Part shown: piece by piece, positions 53,449-61,625 of the stretch
Layout of the letters: each line of letters opens with the position of its first letter
How positions within the stretch are numbered: the stretch's first letter is position 1
From: Phosphoribacter sp037046615
Lineage (GTDB): Bacteria > Actinomycetota > Actinomycetes > Actinomycetales > Dermatophilaceae
Direction: 5' to 3'
Assembly: GCA_037046615.1 (NCBI GenBank)
Contig: JBAOHD010000032.1
Location: 124,001 to 188,000, forward strand
Length of the DNA: 64,000 nt
Notes under the pieces: generated by a model
What the model saw: only the letters and a program-made list of their open reading frames with translations
Told to the model about the DNA's origin: nothing
The model's database searches: none
Made by a program: the position numbers and the translations under genes

Positions 53449-53958
53449 ACCCCCACGACCACCCTACTTACACAGACAACTTGACACCCTCCGCCGCGCT
53501 GATCGCGCTGGCCACCTTCGCCGACTCCAACCTCGGCAAGAAGTACCCCGCCGCCCTCGCCTCGTGGGAGAACGCCTGGGACCGGTTCACCCCGTTCCTG
53601 GCGTTCGGGCCCGCGCTGCGCAAGGTCATCTACACGACCAACTCGATCGAGTCGTTGAACTACCAACTGCGCAAGATCATCAAGAACCGCGGCCACTTCC
53701 CGGGCGACGCCGCCGCGATCAAGCTGCTCTGGCTGGCCATCCGCAACATCGAGGACAAAAGAGCCCGCGAACGCGCCAAGGAAGCCGGACTGCCCAAGGG
53801 CCACCCCCGCAAGGCCCCCAGCAAACTCGTCGAAGGCTCCGTCATCCAAGGCTGGAAGGCCGCCCTCGGCGAACTCGCCCTCATCTACCCCGACCGCATC
53901 AACCCCCACCTCTAAACCCCCACGACCACCCTACTTACACAGACAACTTGACACCCTC
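53025..53958 (+). repeat. 467-base tandem duplication of the IS256 right end
   Basis: Bases 53025-53491 recur as 53492-53958 with no difference seen by eye. The unit starts within the transposase gene (ALIALATFADSN) and ends after the right inverted repeat, so the terminal repeat is present twice. The junction has a few bases of shared sequence (CGCC). Confidence 0.9.
53493..53915 (+). pseudogene. Duplicated 3' fragment of the IS256 transposase
   Basis: Encodes only the last 140 residues of the transposase (from ALIALATFADSNLGKKYPAA to YPDRINPHL) without a start codon. It contains the catalytic Glu region but not the two Asp residues, so it is inert. Confidence 0.9.
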
Positions 53959-54425
53959 GCCAGCAGCCGGTTGCACTCCCGGTTTCGGGACCACACCAGC
54001 GACTGTTGGGCCCGCGCCAAGACCTTGACCGCGGCGACGTGGTCGCTGTCGCCGGCGACCTCGCGGTGGTTGTGGGCGTCCGTGCGGACCAGGTCGGCCA
54101 AGACCTTCGCGTCCCCGGCGTCGGACTTCCCGCCGCCGACGTTGTGCCGTTCCCGGTACCGGGCCACAGCCTTGGGGTTGACCGCGTACACGCGGTACCC
54201 GGCGGCGACCAGCGAGGCCACCCACAGGCCGTGGTCGGTCTCGATCCCGACCAGCACCTCAGCGGGGTCCTGGGCGTGATCGGCGATCAACGCGTGGAAA
54301 GAGCTCAGGCCGGCCACGCCCTCACTGAATCGTCGAGCGGCCAGCTTCTTTCCCTCGGCGTTCATGACATGAACGTCGTGATGATCCTCAGCCCAGTCAT
54401 TCCCGACGAAGATCACCTTGACCAC
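53959..54425 (-). pseudogene. IS110 transposase, N-terminal part
   Basis: Reads MVKVIFVGNDWAEDHHDVHV, then VLVGIETDHGLWV and GKSDAGDAKVLADLVRTDAH: the DEDD RuvC-like catalytic domain of IS110 transposases with its acidic residues. After RECNRLLAR the frame runs into the IS256 end and stops (VSSCLCK). The missing C-terminal half is at 50066-50832. Confidence 0.9.
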
Positions 54426-54708
54426 CTCCTCCTGCTCCTCACGCTCGAAAACCTCACAGATGAGCCGAGACCGCCCAGGCAGCGACCTAATGGATCAGTG
54501 CTCACCACCACGGGTGGGGCACGACATCCCATCAGCACTCAACGAGCGACCTACCCGCCAGTCGGGACACGATCTAGGACTAGGGATCTAACTCCCCGGC
54601 TGAGCTGGTGTTCACCGACCAACGGCTCGGCCAACACCCTCCCACCCCCAACCCAAGGCCAGAAGAAGAAGGACGCAGCCCCATTAGGCTCGGCACCCCC
54701 ATCGGGCC

Positions 54709-55860
54709 TCAGCCCGCGAGCCCGGCTCCGACTTCCCGCAAGCCCGCGACGTCGTGGACGTCCTGCGGCAACGCGGTCACCACGGCCAGAGGTATGCCGG
54801 GGTGCCCGGCCGCAAATCGCTTGACCACCTGACGGTGCCGGGCCGCGAGTTCGGCCAGCTCCGCGTGCCACTCCAGCACCCGCGCGCTCCCCTCGGAGCC
54901 GGCATCGGCCAGGGTCTCGGCAGCAGCCCGGGCGCGCGCCGCTGACAGCCCCGCCACGGGCGCGGGGGCGACCCGATTGACGACGACCCCGGCGAGCGGC
55001 ATACCGTCCCGGCCCAGCCGCGCGAGGAAGAAACTCGCCTCTCGCAATGCGTCACGCTCCGGAGCCGCGACGACGACGAAAGCCGTGCCTCCGTCCTTGA
55101 GCAGGGCATAGGTCAGGTCGGCGCGTTCGCGGAACCCGCCGAACATCGTGTCGAGGGCGTTGACGAAGGTCTGCACGTCGCGGAGCATCTCCCCACCCAA
55201 AACGGTGGTCAGGGTCTTGGCGACGAGACCAATCCCCACGTTGACCAGCCGCAACGCCCCCCGTCCACCTACGCGGGCGGGGGCGCTGATGAGCCGGATA
55301 AACCGGCCGTCGAGGAATGACCCCAGGCGTTTTGGTGCATCGAGGAAATCGAGCGCAGACCGCGACGGCGGCGTGTCGACGACGATGAGATCCCACGTGC
55401 CTTCGCGGTCGGCCTGGGCGCGCAACTGCCCGAGCTTTTCCATCGCCATGTATTCCTGGGTGCCGGCGAACGACGAGGACACCGCTTGGTAGAAAGGATT
55501 GGCGAGGATTTGCGCGGCGTGGTCCGGCGACGAGTGGGCGAGCACGACCTCGTCGAAGGTGCGCTTCATGTCGAGCATCATCGCGTCGAGCGTGCCGGTC
55601 GCTCCGGGAGCGAGGCCCGACACGGGTCGCGGGGTGTTGTCGAGTTCGACGAGCCCGAGTGACTGCGCGAGGCGCCGGGCGGGGTCGATGGTCAGCACGC
55701 AGACCCGCCGCCCCTGTTCCGCAGCGCGCAGCGCGATCGCGGCCGCGGTGGTCGTCTTCCCGACGCCGCCTGAGCCGCAACAGACGATGACGCGGGTATG
55801 CCGGTCCGCCAAGACCGCATCGATGTCGAGGGTGGGATCACGAGGGCGGGCGCGAGCCAT
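54709..55860 (-). CDS. ArsA-like P-loop ATPase (first of a pair)
   Basis: A 383-residue ATPase of the ArsA/GET3 group. Deviant Walker A CCGSGGVGKTTTAAAIALRA, switch I LTIDPARRLAQSLGL, switch II LIVVDTPPSRSALDFLDAP, and adenine-binding VVVNRVAP. Bacterial members of this pair are not arsenite pumps; the mycobacterial pair beside whiB4 (Rv3679/Rv3680) forms one complex. Its start touches the stop of the partner gene (TGATG), so they are co-translated. Confidence 0.9.
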   Translation of the reverse strand: MARARPRDPTLDIDAVLADRHTRVIVCCGSGGVGKTTTAAAIALRAAEQGRRVCVLTIDPARRLAQSLGLVELDNTPRPVSGLAPGATGTLDAMMLDMKRTFDEVVLAHSSPDHAAQILANPFYQAVSSSFAGTQEYMAMEKLGQLRAQADREGTWDLIVVDTPPSRSALDFLDAPKRLGSFLDGRFIRLISAPARVGGRGALRLVNVGIGLVAKTLTTVLGGEMLRDVQTFVNALDTMFGGFRERADLTYALLKDGGTAFVVVAAPERDALREASFFLARLGRDGMPLAGVVVNRVAPAPVAGLSAARARAAAETLADAGSEGSARVLEWHAELAELAARHRQVVKRFAAGHPGIPLAVVTALPQDVHDVAGLREVGAGLAG

Positions 55861-56876
55861 CAGGGCACCATCCCGTGTTCGGTGAGGACGTCGGCGATCT
55901 GGCGGAGGGCGTCCGGATCGATCCCGTCGAGCAGGGCCGGGACCGTGACGACCGGGAGGCCGGCAGAGGTGAGGGTGGCGAGATGGTCGGCCTCCATGGC
56001 CAACCGTTCGGTGTGGGCCATGACCTGAGCGACCAGACCGTCAGCGATGGCGGGTGAGATGTCGAGTCCGGCTGCGGCGCAGTCGGAGACGAGTTGCGCA
56101 GGGTCGACAGTGGCGGCCAGCTCGGAGTCTTCGAGGAGGTCGCCGCGGACCTGGTTGACGACGATGGCGCCGACGGGGAGCTTAAGGGCGCGCAACTCCG
56201 CGACGGCGTCGATGGTCTCCTGGACGGGCATGTCTTCCAGGAGCGTGACGACGTGCACCCGGGTCGCCGCGGATCGAAGCACCTCGGTGAGCGAGTCGGC
56301 CTGCCCGCGGATCGGCCCCATCCGCGCGAGCCCGGCGACCTCCGACCCCACCGACAGGAAGCGCCCGATCCGGCCCGTCGGGGGAGCGTCGAGGACGATC
56401 GCGTCGTAGACCAAGGGCGCGTCGCTCGTGCGGTGGTGTTTGGCATCCTGCCGCCGCCGGCTGGCCTCGTAGATCCGGCCGATGAGCAGGACGTCGCGGA
56501 CCCCCGGAGCGATCGTGGTCGCAAAGTCGATGGCCCCGAAGCGCTCGAGCACCCCACCGGCCCGGCCGAGTTTGTAGAACAACTGGAGGTATTCCATGAG
56601 GGCGGCCTTGGCGTCGACCGCAAGGCCGACGATCTCCCCGCCACGTGCGGCCCCGGCGATCGGCGTCTCGACCGAAGGCAAGGGGGGCACGTCGAAGACC
56701 TGGCTGATGCCCTGCCGGTCTTCGACCTCGGCGAGCAGCACCCGGCGCCCGGTCGCAGCGAGCGCCATCGCGAGCGCAGCGGCGACCGTCGTCTTGCCGG
56801 TGCCTCCCTTGCCGGTGACGATGTGCAGCCGCACGCCGGGCCAGCCCGAGGCGCGCAGGCGGGGGCGGGACGGCAT
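55860..56876 (-). CDS. ArsA-like P-loop ATPase (second of a pair)
   Basis: A 338-residue paralogue: Walker A VTGKGGTGKTTVAAALAMAL, switch I AEVEDRQGISQVFDV, switch II YDAIVLDAPPTGRIGRFL, and IVVNQVRGDLL. The intra-dimer lysine is present (GKGGTGKT). Start ATG 56876 lies inside a GTATGCCG word and within the hairpin at 56870-56894. Divergent from the DUF4177/RidA operon. With its partner it probably forms a heterodimer. Confidence 0.9.
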   Translation of the reverse strand: MPSRPRLRASGWPGVRLHIVTGKGGTGKTTVAAALAMALAATGRRVLLAEVEDRQGISQVFDVPPLPSVETPIAGAARGGEIVGLAVDAKAALMEYLQLFYKLGRAGGVLERFGAIDFATTIAPGVRDVLLIGRIYEASRRRQDAKHHRTSDAPLVYDAIVLDAPPTGRIGRFLSVGSEVAGLARMGPIRGQADSLTEVLRSAATRVHVVTLLEDMPVQETIDAVAELRALKLPVGAIVVNQVRGDLLEDSELAATVDPAQLVSDCAAAGLDISPAIADGLVAQVMAHTERLAMEADHLATLTSAGLPVVTVPALLDGIDPDALRQIADVLTEHGMVP

Positions 56877-56894
56877 ACACCCAGGGTATGCCGT
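56870..56894. promoter_or_regulatory. Inverted GTATGCCG pair over the ArsA-like start codon
   Basis: ACGGCATAC (56870-56878) and GTATGCCGT (56886-56894) form a perfect 9-base stem with loop ACCCAGG. The minus-strand ATG at 56876 is inside the stem, so in the mRNA the hairpin could cover the start. Confidence 0.55.
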
Positions 56895-56950
56895 GTGGGC
56901 ACCCTCTGAAGGGCGCCCCCGGAGCGCGCTTGCCGTCTAGAGTGGCGGCC

Positions 56951-57133
56951 ATGAGCGAGCCCATGAGCACCCAGCCCCGGACCGTGTGGGAGTACGCCAC
57001 GGCGCCCCTGCTCGTCCACGCGACCAAGCAGATCCTCGACAACTTCGGCGCCGACGGCTGGGAGTTGGTCCAGGTCGTGCCTGGCCCCGACGGTGGCGGG
57101 CTCGTGGCCTACTTCAAGCGTCCCAAGAACTGA
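56951..57133 (+). CDS. DUF4177 domain protein
   Basis: A 60-residue protein: TVWEYATAPLLVHATKQILD, then NFGADGWELVQVVPGPDGGG, LVAYFKRPKN. This is the DUF4177 fold (a short beta-beta-alpha unit with GWELV). ATG 56951 is preferred to the longer frame. It starts an operon with RidA 14 bases downstream. Function unknown. Confidence 0.88.
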   Translation: MSEPMSTQPRTVWEYATAPLLVHATKQILDNFGADGWELVQVVPGPDGGGLVAYFKRPKN

Positions 57134-57147
57134 GAAGGAGCAGATCG

Positions 57148-57645
57148 GTGAGTGCTTCCGACGCGTCCAGCGCTGTCGAACGGCGATTGGCAGACCTCGG
57201 CCTGACGGTGCCCGCCGTCGCGGCCCCCGTCGCGGCCTACGTCCCGGCGATGCGCGAAGGGGACCTGGTCTTCACTTCCGGGCAGTTGCCGTTCGCCGAC
57301 GGCGCACTCGCCGCGACCGGCAAGGTCGGGGAGGGTGACGGGCTGGTCGACCCGGCTCGGGCGAAGGAACTCGCCCAGCTTTGCGCGCTCAACGCGATCG
57401 CCGCGATCAAGGGAGTCGTCGGCGACCTCGACACGGTGACCCGGGTCGTCAAGGTCGTCGGATTCGTCGCGTCCGACCCGTCGTTCGTCGGCCAACCTGG
57501 CGTCATCAACGGCGCGAGCGAGTTGCTCGGGGCTGCCTTCGGCGAGGCCGGCGTCCACGCGCGCTCAGCGGTCGGTGTCGCCGCCCTGCCGCTGGACGCC
57601 CCCGTCGAGGTCGAAGTCATCGTCTCCGTCGCCCGGCGCGACTGA
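57148..57645 (+). CDS. RidA-family (YjgF/YER057c/UK114) protein
   Basis: A 165-residue Rid protein, probably an imine deaminase that clears reactive enamines. VPAMREGDLVFTSGQLPFAD, CALNAIAAIKGVVGDLDTV, VKVVGFVASDPSFVGQP, INGASELLGAAFGEAGVHAR and a VEVIVSVARRD end. The catalytic Arg seen in archetypal RidA appears at HARSAVGVAALP. GTG 57148 follows AAGGAG. Conserved neighbour of the MBL and crp genes. Confidence 0.9.
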   Translation: MSASDASSAVERRLADLGLTVPAVAAPVAAYVPAMREGDLVFTSGQLPFADGALAATGKVGEGDGLVDPARAKELAQLCALNAIAAIKGVVGDLDTVTRVVKVVGFVASDPSFVGQPGVINGASELLGAAFGEAGVHARSAVGVAALPLDAPVEVEVIVSVARRD

Positions 57646-57663
57646 CGACGAGGAGAGGTCGTC

Positions 57664-58518
57664 GTGATCCGCGACTTCAGCACCAACGCCACGCCCGCGC
57701 TCCGAGCCAGGGCAGAAGCCTGGGCCGCGCTCGGTGACGACACCCCCGAGGTGCCGCCAGCCCGCCCCGCGGCGACCGTCATGCTCGTGCGTGATGCCCC
57801 TGACGGGGGCGAGCCGGGGCTCGAGGTGTTCATGCTGCTGCGGGTCGGGACGATGGCCTTCGCCCCCAACACGATGGTCTTCCCCGGGGGCGGAGTCGAC
57901 CGACGCGACGGCGTCGACGTCCCGTGGGCCGGCCCGCCGGTCACTGCTTGGTCAGCGCGCCTCGGCGCCGACGACGAACTCACCCGGATGATCCTCGTCG
58001 CGGCGGTGCGGGAGGTCTTCGAGGAGTGCGGAGTGCTCCTGGCCTCGACGACCGAGGACGGCCGCCTTGTCGACACCGACAACGACTACTGGCGCAGTGT
58101 GCGTGCCCGGCTCGTGGCCCAGGAGATCTCCCTCGCCGAGTTGCTCAACGAGGACGGCCTCGTCCTGCGCACCGACCTGCTCCGAGCTCACGCACAGTGG
58201 ATGACGCCGGCGATCGAGACGCGCCAGTTCGACGCGCGCATCTTCGTCGCGCTCATGCCCAGGGGCGCGGTGGCCGATTTCGCGACGAGCGAGGCATCCC
58301 ACGGGGGCTGGTTCCGCCCGCAGGACGTCCTCGACGCCAAGGCTGCCGGCACTGCTCTGCTCATGCCGCCCACTCAGGTGAGCCTCGAGGATGCCGCGTC
58401 GGCCAGCTCTGCAGCCGACTTCTTCGCCCGAGAGCCCGTGATCCGGCTCATCCACCCCCAGTTGACCCGCGACGACACCGGTGAGCTCGTCCTGCGCGCG
58501 GAGCTCCCCGGGCGGTGA
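57664..58518 (+). CDS. NUDIX hydrolase
   Basis: A 284-residue NUDIX protein. The box is FPGGGVDRRDG with the helix AAVREVFEECGVLLA (the G-x5-E-x7-R-E-V-x-E-E pattern, with a long insertion between halves). The N-terminus PARPAATVMLVRDA and FMLLRVGTMAFAPNTMVF are typical of the RidA-linked NUDIX group related to mammalian NUDT19. Substrate could be CoA derivatives. GTG 57664; TGA overlaps the next start. Confidence 0.9.
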   Translation: MIRDFSTNATPALRARAEAWAALGDDTPEVPPARPAATVMLVRDAPDGGEPGLEVFMLLRVGTMAFAPNTMVFPGGGVDRRDGVDVPWAGPPVTAWSARLGADDELTRMILVAAVREVFEECGVLLASTTEDGRLVDTDNDYWRSVRARLVAQEISLAELLNEDGLVLRTDLLRAHAQWMTPAIETRQFDARIFVALMPRGAVADFATSEASHGGWFRPQDVLDAKAAGTALLMPPTQVSLEDAASASSAADFFAREPVIRLIHPQLTRDDTGELVLRAELPGR

Positions 58519-59345
58519 CCTCCCTCCCGCCGGTGCCGCCGACCTGGTCCTCGCGTCAGGTCACGCCTCGGGCCACCTGCGTCCTGGCACCCAACCCCGG
58601 GGTCATGACCCTCGACGGCACCAACACCTGGGTCCTGCGCGAGCCCGGATCGGACGTCTCGATCGTCGTCGACCCTGGCCCGATGGACCACACTCACCTT
58701 TCGCGCGTGGTCGATGAGGCCACTCGAGACGGCGCGCGGGTCGGTCTCACCCTGCTCACCCATGATCACGCCGACCACGCCGAAGCGGCGCTGCACTTCG
58801 CCGACCTCTGCGGCGTGCCGGTGAAGTCGGTGCGGGCGATCGGTGAGCACCACGACGACCTCACCGACGGCGACGCCCTCCGGGTTGGTGGGCTCGACGT
58901 GCTCGTCGTGACGACCCCCGGCCACACGGCCGACTCCGTGTCGTTCCTCCTGCCGGCGGAGTCGGCGCTGCTGACCGGCGACACCATCCTCGGCCGGGGG
59001 ACGACCGTCGTCGCGTGGCCCGATGGTGAGCTCGCGGCATACCTCGCGTCCTTGGAGCGCCTCGCCGCACTGACCGGCAGTGGTGCCGTGACCCACATCC
59101 TCCCGGGGCACGGTCCGGACCTGCCGCAGGCGGCCGAGGTGCTTGCCTTCTACCTCGCGCACCGGCATGAGCGGCTCGGGCAGATCCGCGACGCACTCGG
59201 CGCGGGAGCGCACACACCGCGGCAGATCGTCGAACTCGTGTATGCCGATGTGCCCCGATCAGTCTGGGGCGCAGCCGAACTCAGCGTCCGAGCGCAGCTC
59301 GACTTCCTTGCGGCGACGGAGGGTATGCCGGCCCGACAGGCCTGA
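58515..59345 (+). CDS. Metallo-beta-lactamase-fold hydrolase
   Basis: A 276-residue MBL-fold protein: THDHADHAEAAL (the H-x-H-x-D-H zinc motif), TTPGHTADSVSFLL, LLTGDTILGRGTTVV and LPGHGPDL provide the remaining ligands. The C-terminal winged-helix-like region (TPRQIVELVYADVPRSVWGA) marks the LACTB2-like group, which may be ribonucleases. GTG 58515 overlaps the NUDIX stop. Convergent with crp. Confidence 0.92.
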   Translation: MTSLPPVPPTWSSRQVTPRATCVLAPNPGVMTLDGTNTWVLREPGSDVSIVVDPGPMDHTHLSRVVDEATRDGARVGLTLLTHDHADHAEAALHFADLCGVPVKSVRAIGEHHDDLTDGDALRVGGLDVLVVTTPGHTADSVSFLLPAESALLTGDTILGRGTTVVAWPDGELAAYLASLERLAALTGSGAVTHILPGHGPDLPQAAEVLAFYLAHRHERLGQIRDALGAGAHTPRQIVELVYADVPRSVWGAAELSVRAQLDFLAATEGMPARQA

Positions 59346-60023
59346 TCAGCGGGCGCGGCGGCGCAGCCGGTCGACGTCTAGGAGCAGGACCGCGCGAGCT
59401 TCGAGCTTGAGCCAGCCGCGGGTCGCAAAGTCGGCCAAGGCCTTGTTGACCGTCTCGCGGGAGGCGCCGACGAGTTGGGCCAACTCCTCCTGGGTGAGGT
59501 CGTGGCTGACCATGATCCCGTCTTCGACCGGACGACCGAAGCGGTTGGCGAGATCGAGCAGCGCCTTGGCGACGCGGCCAGGGACGTCGGTGAAGACGAG
59601 GTCAGCCAGGTGCTCATTGGTGCGCCTCAAACGCTGCGCGAGCGCCGCCAGGAGTGCCTTGGACACTTCGGGACGCCCGGTCAGCAGGGTGGTGAGGGAG
59701 TCATTGCCGAGCCCCATCAGCTGGGTTTCGGCCACGGCAGTCGCCGTCATCGTGCGCGGACCAGGGTCAAAGAGGCTCAGCTCGCCGAACATCTCACTCG
59801 GGCCGAGGATGGCGATGAGGTTTTCGCGGCCGTCCGAGCTCGTCCGGCCGATCTTGACTTTGCCCTCGCCAATGATGAACAGCGTGTCGCCGGGTTCGCC
59901 TTCTCTAAAGAGCACGTCGCCGCGCTCGAGCCGCACCGGCTGCATTTCATGCAGGAGGGCAGAGGCCGCTTCGTCGTCAAGAGCCGCGAAGAGGGGAGCG
60001 CGTCGCACCACGTCGTGATCCAC
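59346..60023 (-). CDS. crp: Crp/Fnr-family transcriptional regulator
   Basis: A 225-residue cAMP receptor-like regulator. The cyclic-nucleotide domain (residues 8-125) has MFGELSLFDPGPRTMTATA, with the Glu and Arg that contact cAMP. The C-terminal HTH is HDLTQEELAQLVGASRETVN, then KALADFATRGWLKLEARAV. Start GTG 60023. Position between the MBL gene and nth matches mycobacterial crp (Rv3676) and corynebacterial glxR, global regulators of carbon use. Confidence 0.95.
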   Translation of the reverse strand: MDHDVVRRAPLFAALDDEAASALLHEMQPVRLERGDVLFREGEPGDTLFIIGEGKVKIGRTSSDGRENLIAILGPSEMFGELSLFDPGPRTMTATAVAETQLMGLGNDSLTTLLTGRPEVSKALLAALAQRLRRTNEHLADLVFTDVPGRVAKALLDLANRFGRPVEDGIMVSHDLTQEELAQLVGASRETVNKALADFATRGWLKLEARAVLLLDVDRLRRRAR

Positions 60024-60156
60024 GTCGCACAGTCTGTCATGTCACCCCCTCATCGTGTCGACCGGTCCCGGAGAGTGGCATTCGTGTTGCCGGGCTGGGC
60101 GGACGTCAGTGGCGGACGGGCCTGTGTGGCTCGGTGAGGGGGTTACCCTGTCGTGC

Positions 60157-60870
60157 GTGCCACCGCAACCGGAGACCTCGCTCGCGCTGACCCGGCGCGC
60201 GCGCCGGATCTACCGGGCTCTGGCGGAGCGGTATCCCTACGCCCAGTGCGAACTCGACTTCACCACGCCGCTGGAGCTGCTCGTCGCGACGATCCTCTCG
60301 GCCCAGACGACCGACGTGCGGGTCAACCTCGTGACTCCCACGCTTTTCGCCCGCTATCGCACGGCAGCGGAGTATGCCGCTGCCGACCGGGCAGAGCTCG
60401 AGGAGATCATCCGTTCGACGGGCTTCTTCCGGGCCAAGACTGACTCCCTCATCAAGCTCGGCCAAGCCCTCGTCGACGGGTTTGACGGTGAGGTGCCGGG
60501 GCGGCTGGACGCTTTGGTCACCTTGCCAGGGGTCGGGCGAAAGACCGCAAATGTGGTGTTGGGCAACGCTTTTGGTATCCCGGGGATCACCGTCGACACT
60601 CACTTCGGGCGGCTGGCCCGGCGCTTCGGCTGGACCGATGAGACCGACCCGGTCAAGGTCGAGCACGCTGTCGGCGCCCTCATCCCGCGCCGTGACTGGA
60701 CGATGCTCAGTCATGTCGTGATCTTCCACGGCCGCCGCACCTGCCATGCCCGTCGGCCCGCGTGTGGCGCCTGCCCTGTGTCCCGGTGGTGCCCGGCATA
60801 CGGCGTCGGCGAGGTCGACCCAGAGCGGGCCGCCGCCCTGCTCACCTACGAACTCGCTCCCGGCCGATGA
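60157..60870 (+). CDS. nth: Endonuclease III
   Basis: Bifunctional DNA glycosylase/AP lyase for oxidised pyrimidines. VATILSAQTTDVRVNLVTPT, HhH with catalytic Lys LPGVGRKTANVVLGNAFGI, catalytic Asp in ITVDTHFGRLARRFGW, and a 4Fe-4S loop CHARRPACGACPVSRWC. GTG 60157 gives 237 residues. Stop overlaps the following NUDIX start (ATGA). Confidence 0.96.
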   Translation: MPPQPETSLALTRRARRIYRALAERYPYAQCELDFTTPLELLVATILSAQTTDVRVNLVTPTLFARYRTAAEYAAADRAELEEIIRSTGFFRAKTDSLIKLGQALVDGFDGEVPGRLDALVTLPGVGRKTANVVLGNAFGIPGITVDTHFGRLARRFGWTDETDPVKVEHAVGALIPRRDWTMLSHVVIFHGRRTCHARRPACGACPVSRWCPAYGVGEVDPERAAALLTYELAPGR

Positions 60871-61625
60871 GCGCCCTGCCCCATCGGGTCGGCCACGGCC
60901 AGTCCCTCGTGCCCCGCTTCGCCGATCCCGTGCCAGCGCCACGCCGCGGCCCCGACGGGCGACGTACGGGCGGCCGGCTCGCTCCGCCCTGGGTCGAGCA
61001 GATCGTCAGCGCAGCGCACGGCATGGACCCGATGTGGTTCAGCCGGTATCTCCCGCCAGAAAACGGGTCGACCGAGTCGGCCGTCCTCGTCCTGTTCGGA
61101 CCCGACCCCGACGGCCAGGACTCACTCCTGCTCATCGAGCGAGCCCACACCCTCCGCTCCCACGCTGGTCAGATCGCCTTCCCGGGTGGACGGGTCGACG
61201 TCGAGGACGACGACATCGTCGCCGCCGCGCTGCGCGAAGCCCGCGAGGAGGTCGGCCTCACCGTGTCGGGTGTGGACGTCATCGGCACCCTCCCGCCCCT
61301 CTACATCCCGGTGAGCAACTACGCCGTCACGGGGGTTGTCGCGTGGTGGCGGGCGCCGGCCCCGGTCACCGTCGAGGACCCGGGCGAGGTCGCGACCGTC
61401 ATCAGTGTGCCGGTGGATTACCTCGTCGAGCCGGCGCACCGGCATACCGTCTCGCACCCCTCGGGCTATCGGGGGCCCGGCTGGGACCTCGGTGGCGACC
61501 TCCTCCTGTGGGGATTCACCGGGGGGATCGTCGACAAGGTGCTCGAGCTCTCCGGCCGCGCCCAGCCGTGGGACCGTCGCCGCGAACTGCCACTGCCCGA
61601 GCGCTTTACCCGCGGACGATCGTGA
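60867..61625 (+). CDS. NUDIX CoA pyrophosphatase-like protein
   Basis: A 252-residue NUDIX hydrolase. HAGQIAFPGGRVDVEDDDIV and AALREAREEVGLTVSGVDVI contain the full G-x5-E-x7-REUXEE box; the upstream SHAGQIAFPGG is characteristic of CoA pyrophosphatases (UPF0035). Start ATG 60867 overlaps the nth stop; its own stop overlaps the marP start (GTGA). Conserved order with Rv3672c. Confidence 0.92.
   Translation: MSALPHRVGHGQSLVPRFADPVPAPRRGPDGRRTGGRLAPPWVEQIVSAAHGMDPMWFSRYLPPENGSTESAVLVLFGPDPDGQDSLLLIERAHTLRSHAGQIAFPGGRVDVEDDDIVAAALREAREEVGLTVSGVDVIGTLPPLYIPVSNYAVTGVVAWWRAPAPVTVEDPGEVATVISVPVDYLVEPAHRHTVSHPSGYRGPGWDLGGDLLLWGFTGGIVDKVLELSGRAQPWDRRRELPLPERFTRGRS

Larger units (their letters stand above)
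50830..53491 (+). mobile_element. IS256-family (Mutator) element
   Basis: The left end GGGTATCAGATGGTCTGTGT (about 50831-50850) and the right end, read inward, GGGTGTCAAGTTGTCTGTGT (ending about 53490) are imperfect inverted repeats that match at most positions. The element carries the transposase at 52246-53448. Its left part is interrupted by IS3. A second copy of its right 467 bases follows immediately to 53958. No 8-base target duplication is evident. Confidence 0.7.
50045..54480. mobile_element. Nested insertion-sequence cluster: IS110 containing IS256 containing IS3
   Basis: An IS110-family transposase gene (minus strand) is split into an N-terminal part at 53959-54425 and a C-terminal part at 50066-50832. 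Between them is an IS256-family element, whose left end is interrupted by an IS3-family element. The cluster lies between whiB and the ArsA-like ATPases, genes that are neighbours in related genomes. Outer limits are approximate because IS110 elements lack clear terminal repeats. Confidence 0.85.

Noticed and set aside
54481..54708. Possible small gene between the IS110 end and the ArsA-like gene
   Set aside because: Frames here lack RBS, conserved sequence or codon bias; likely IS110 flank and intergenic DNA.
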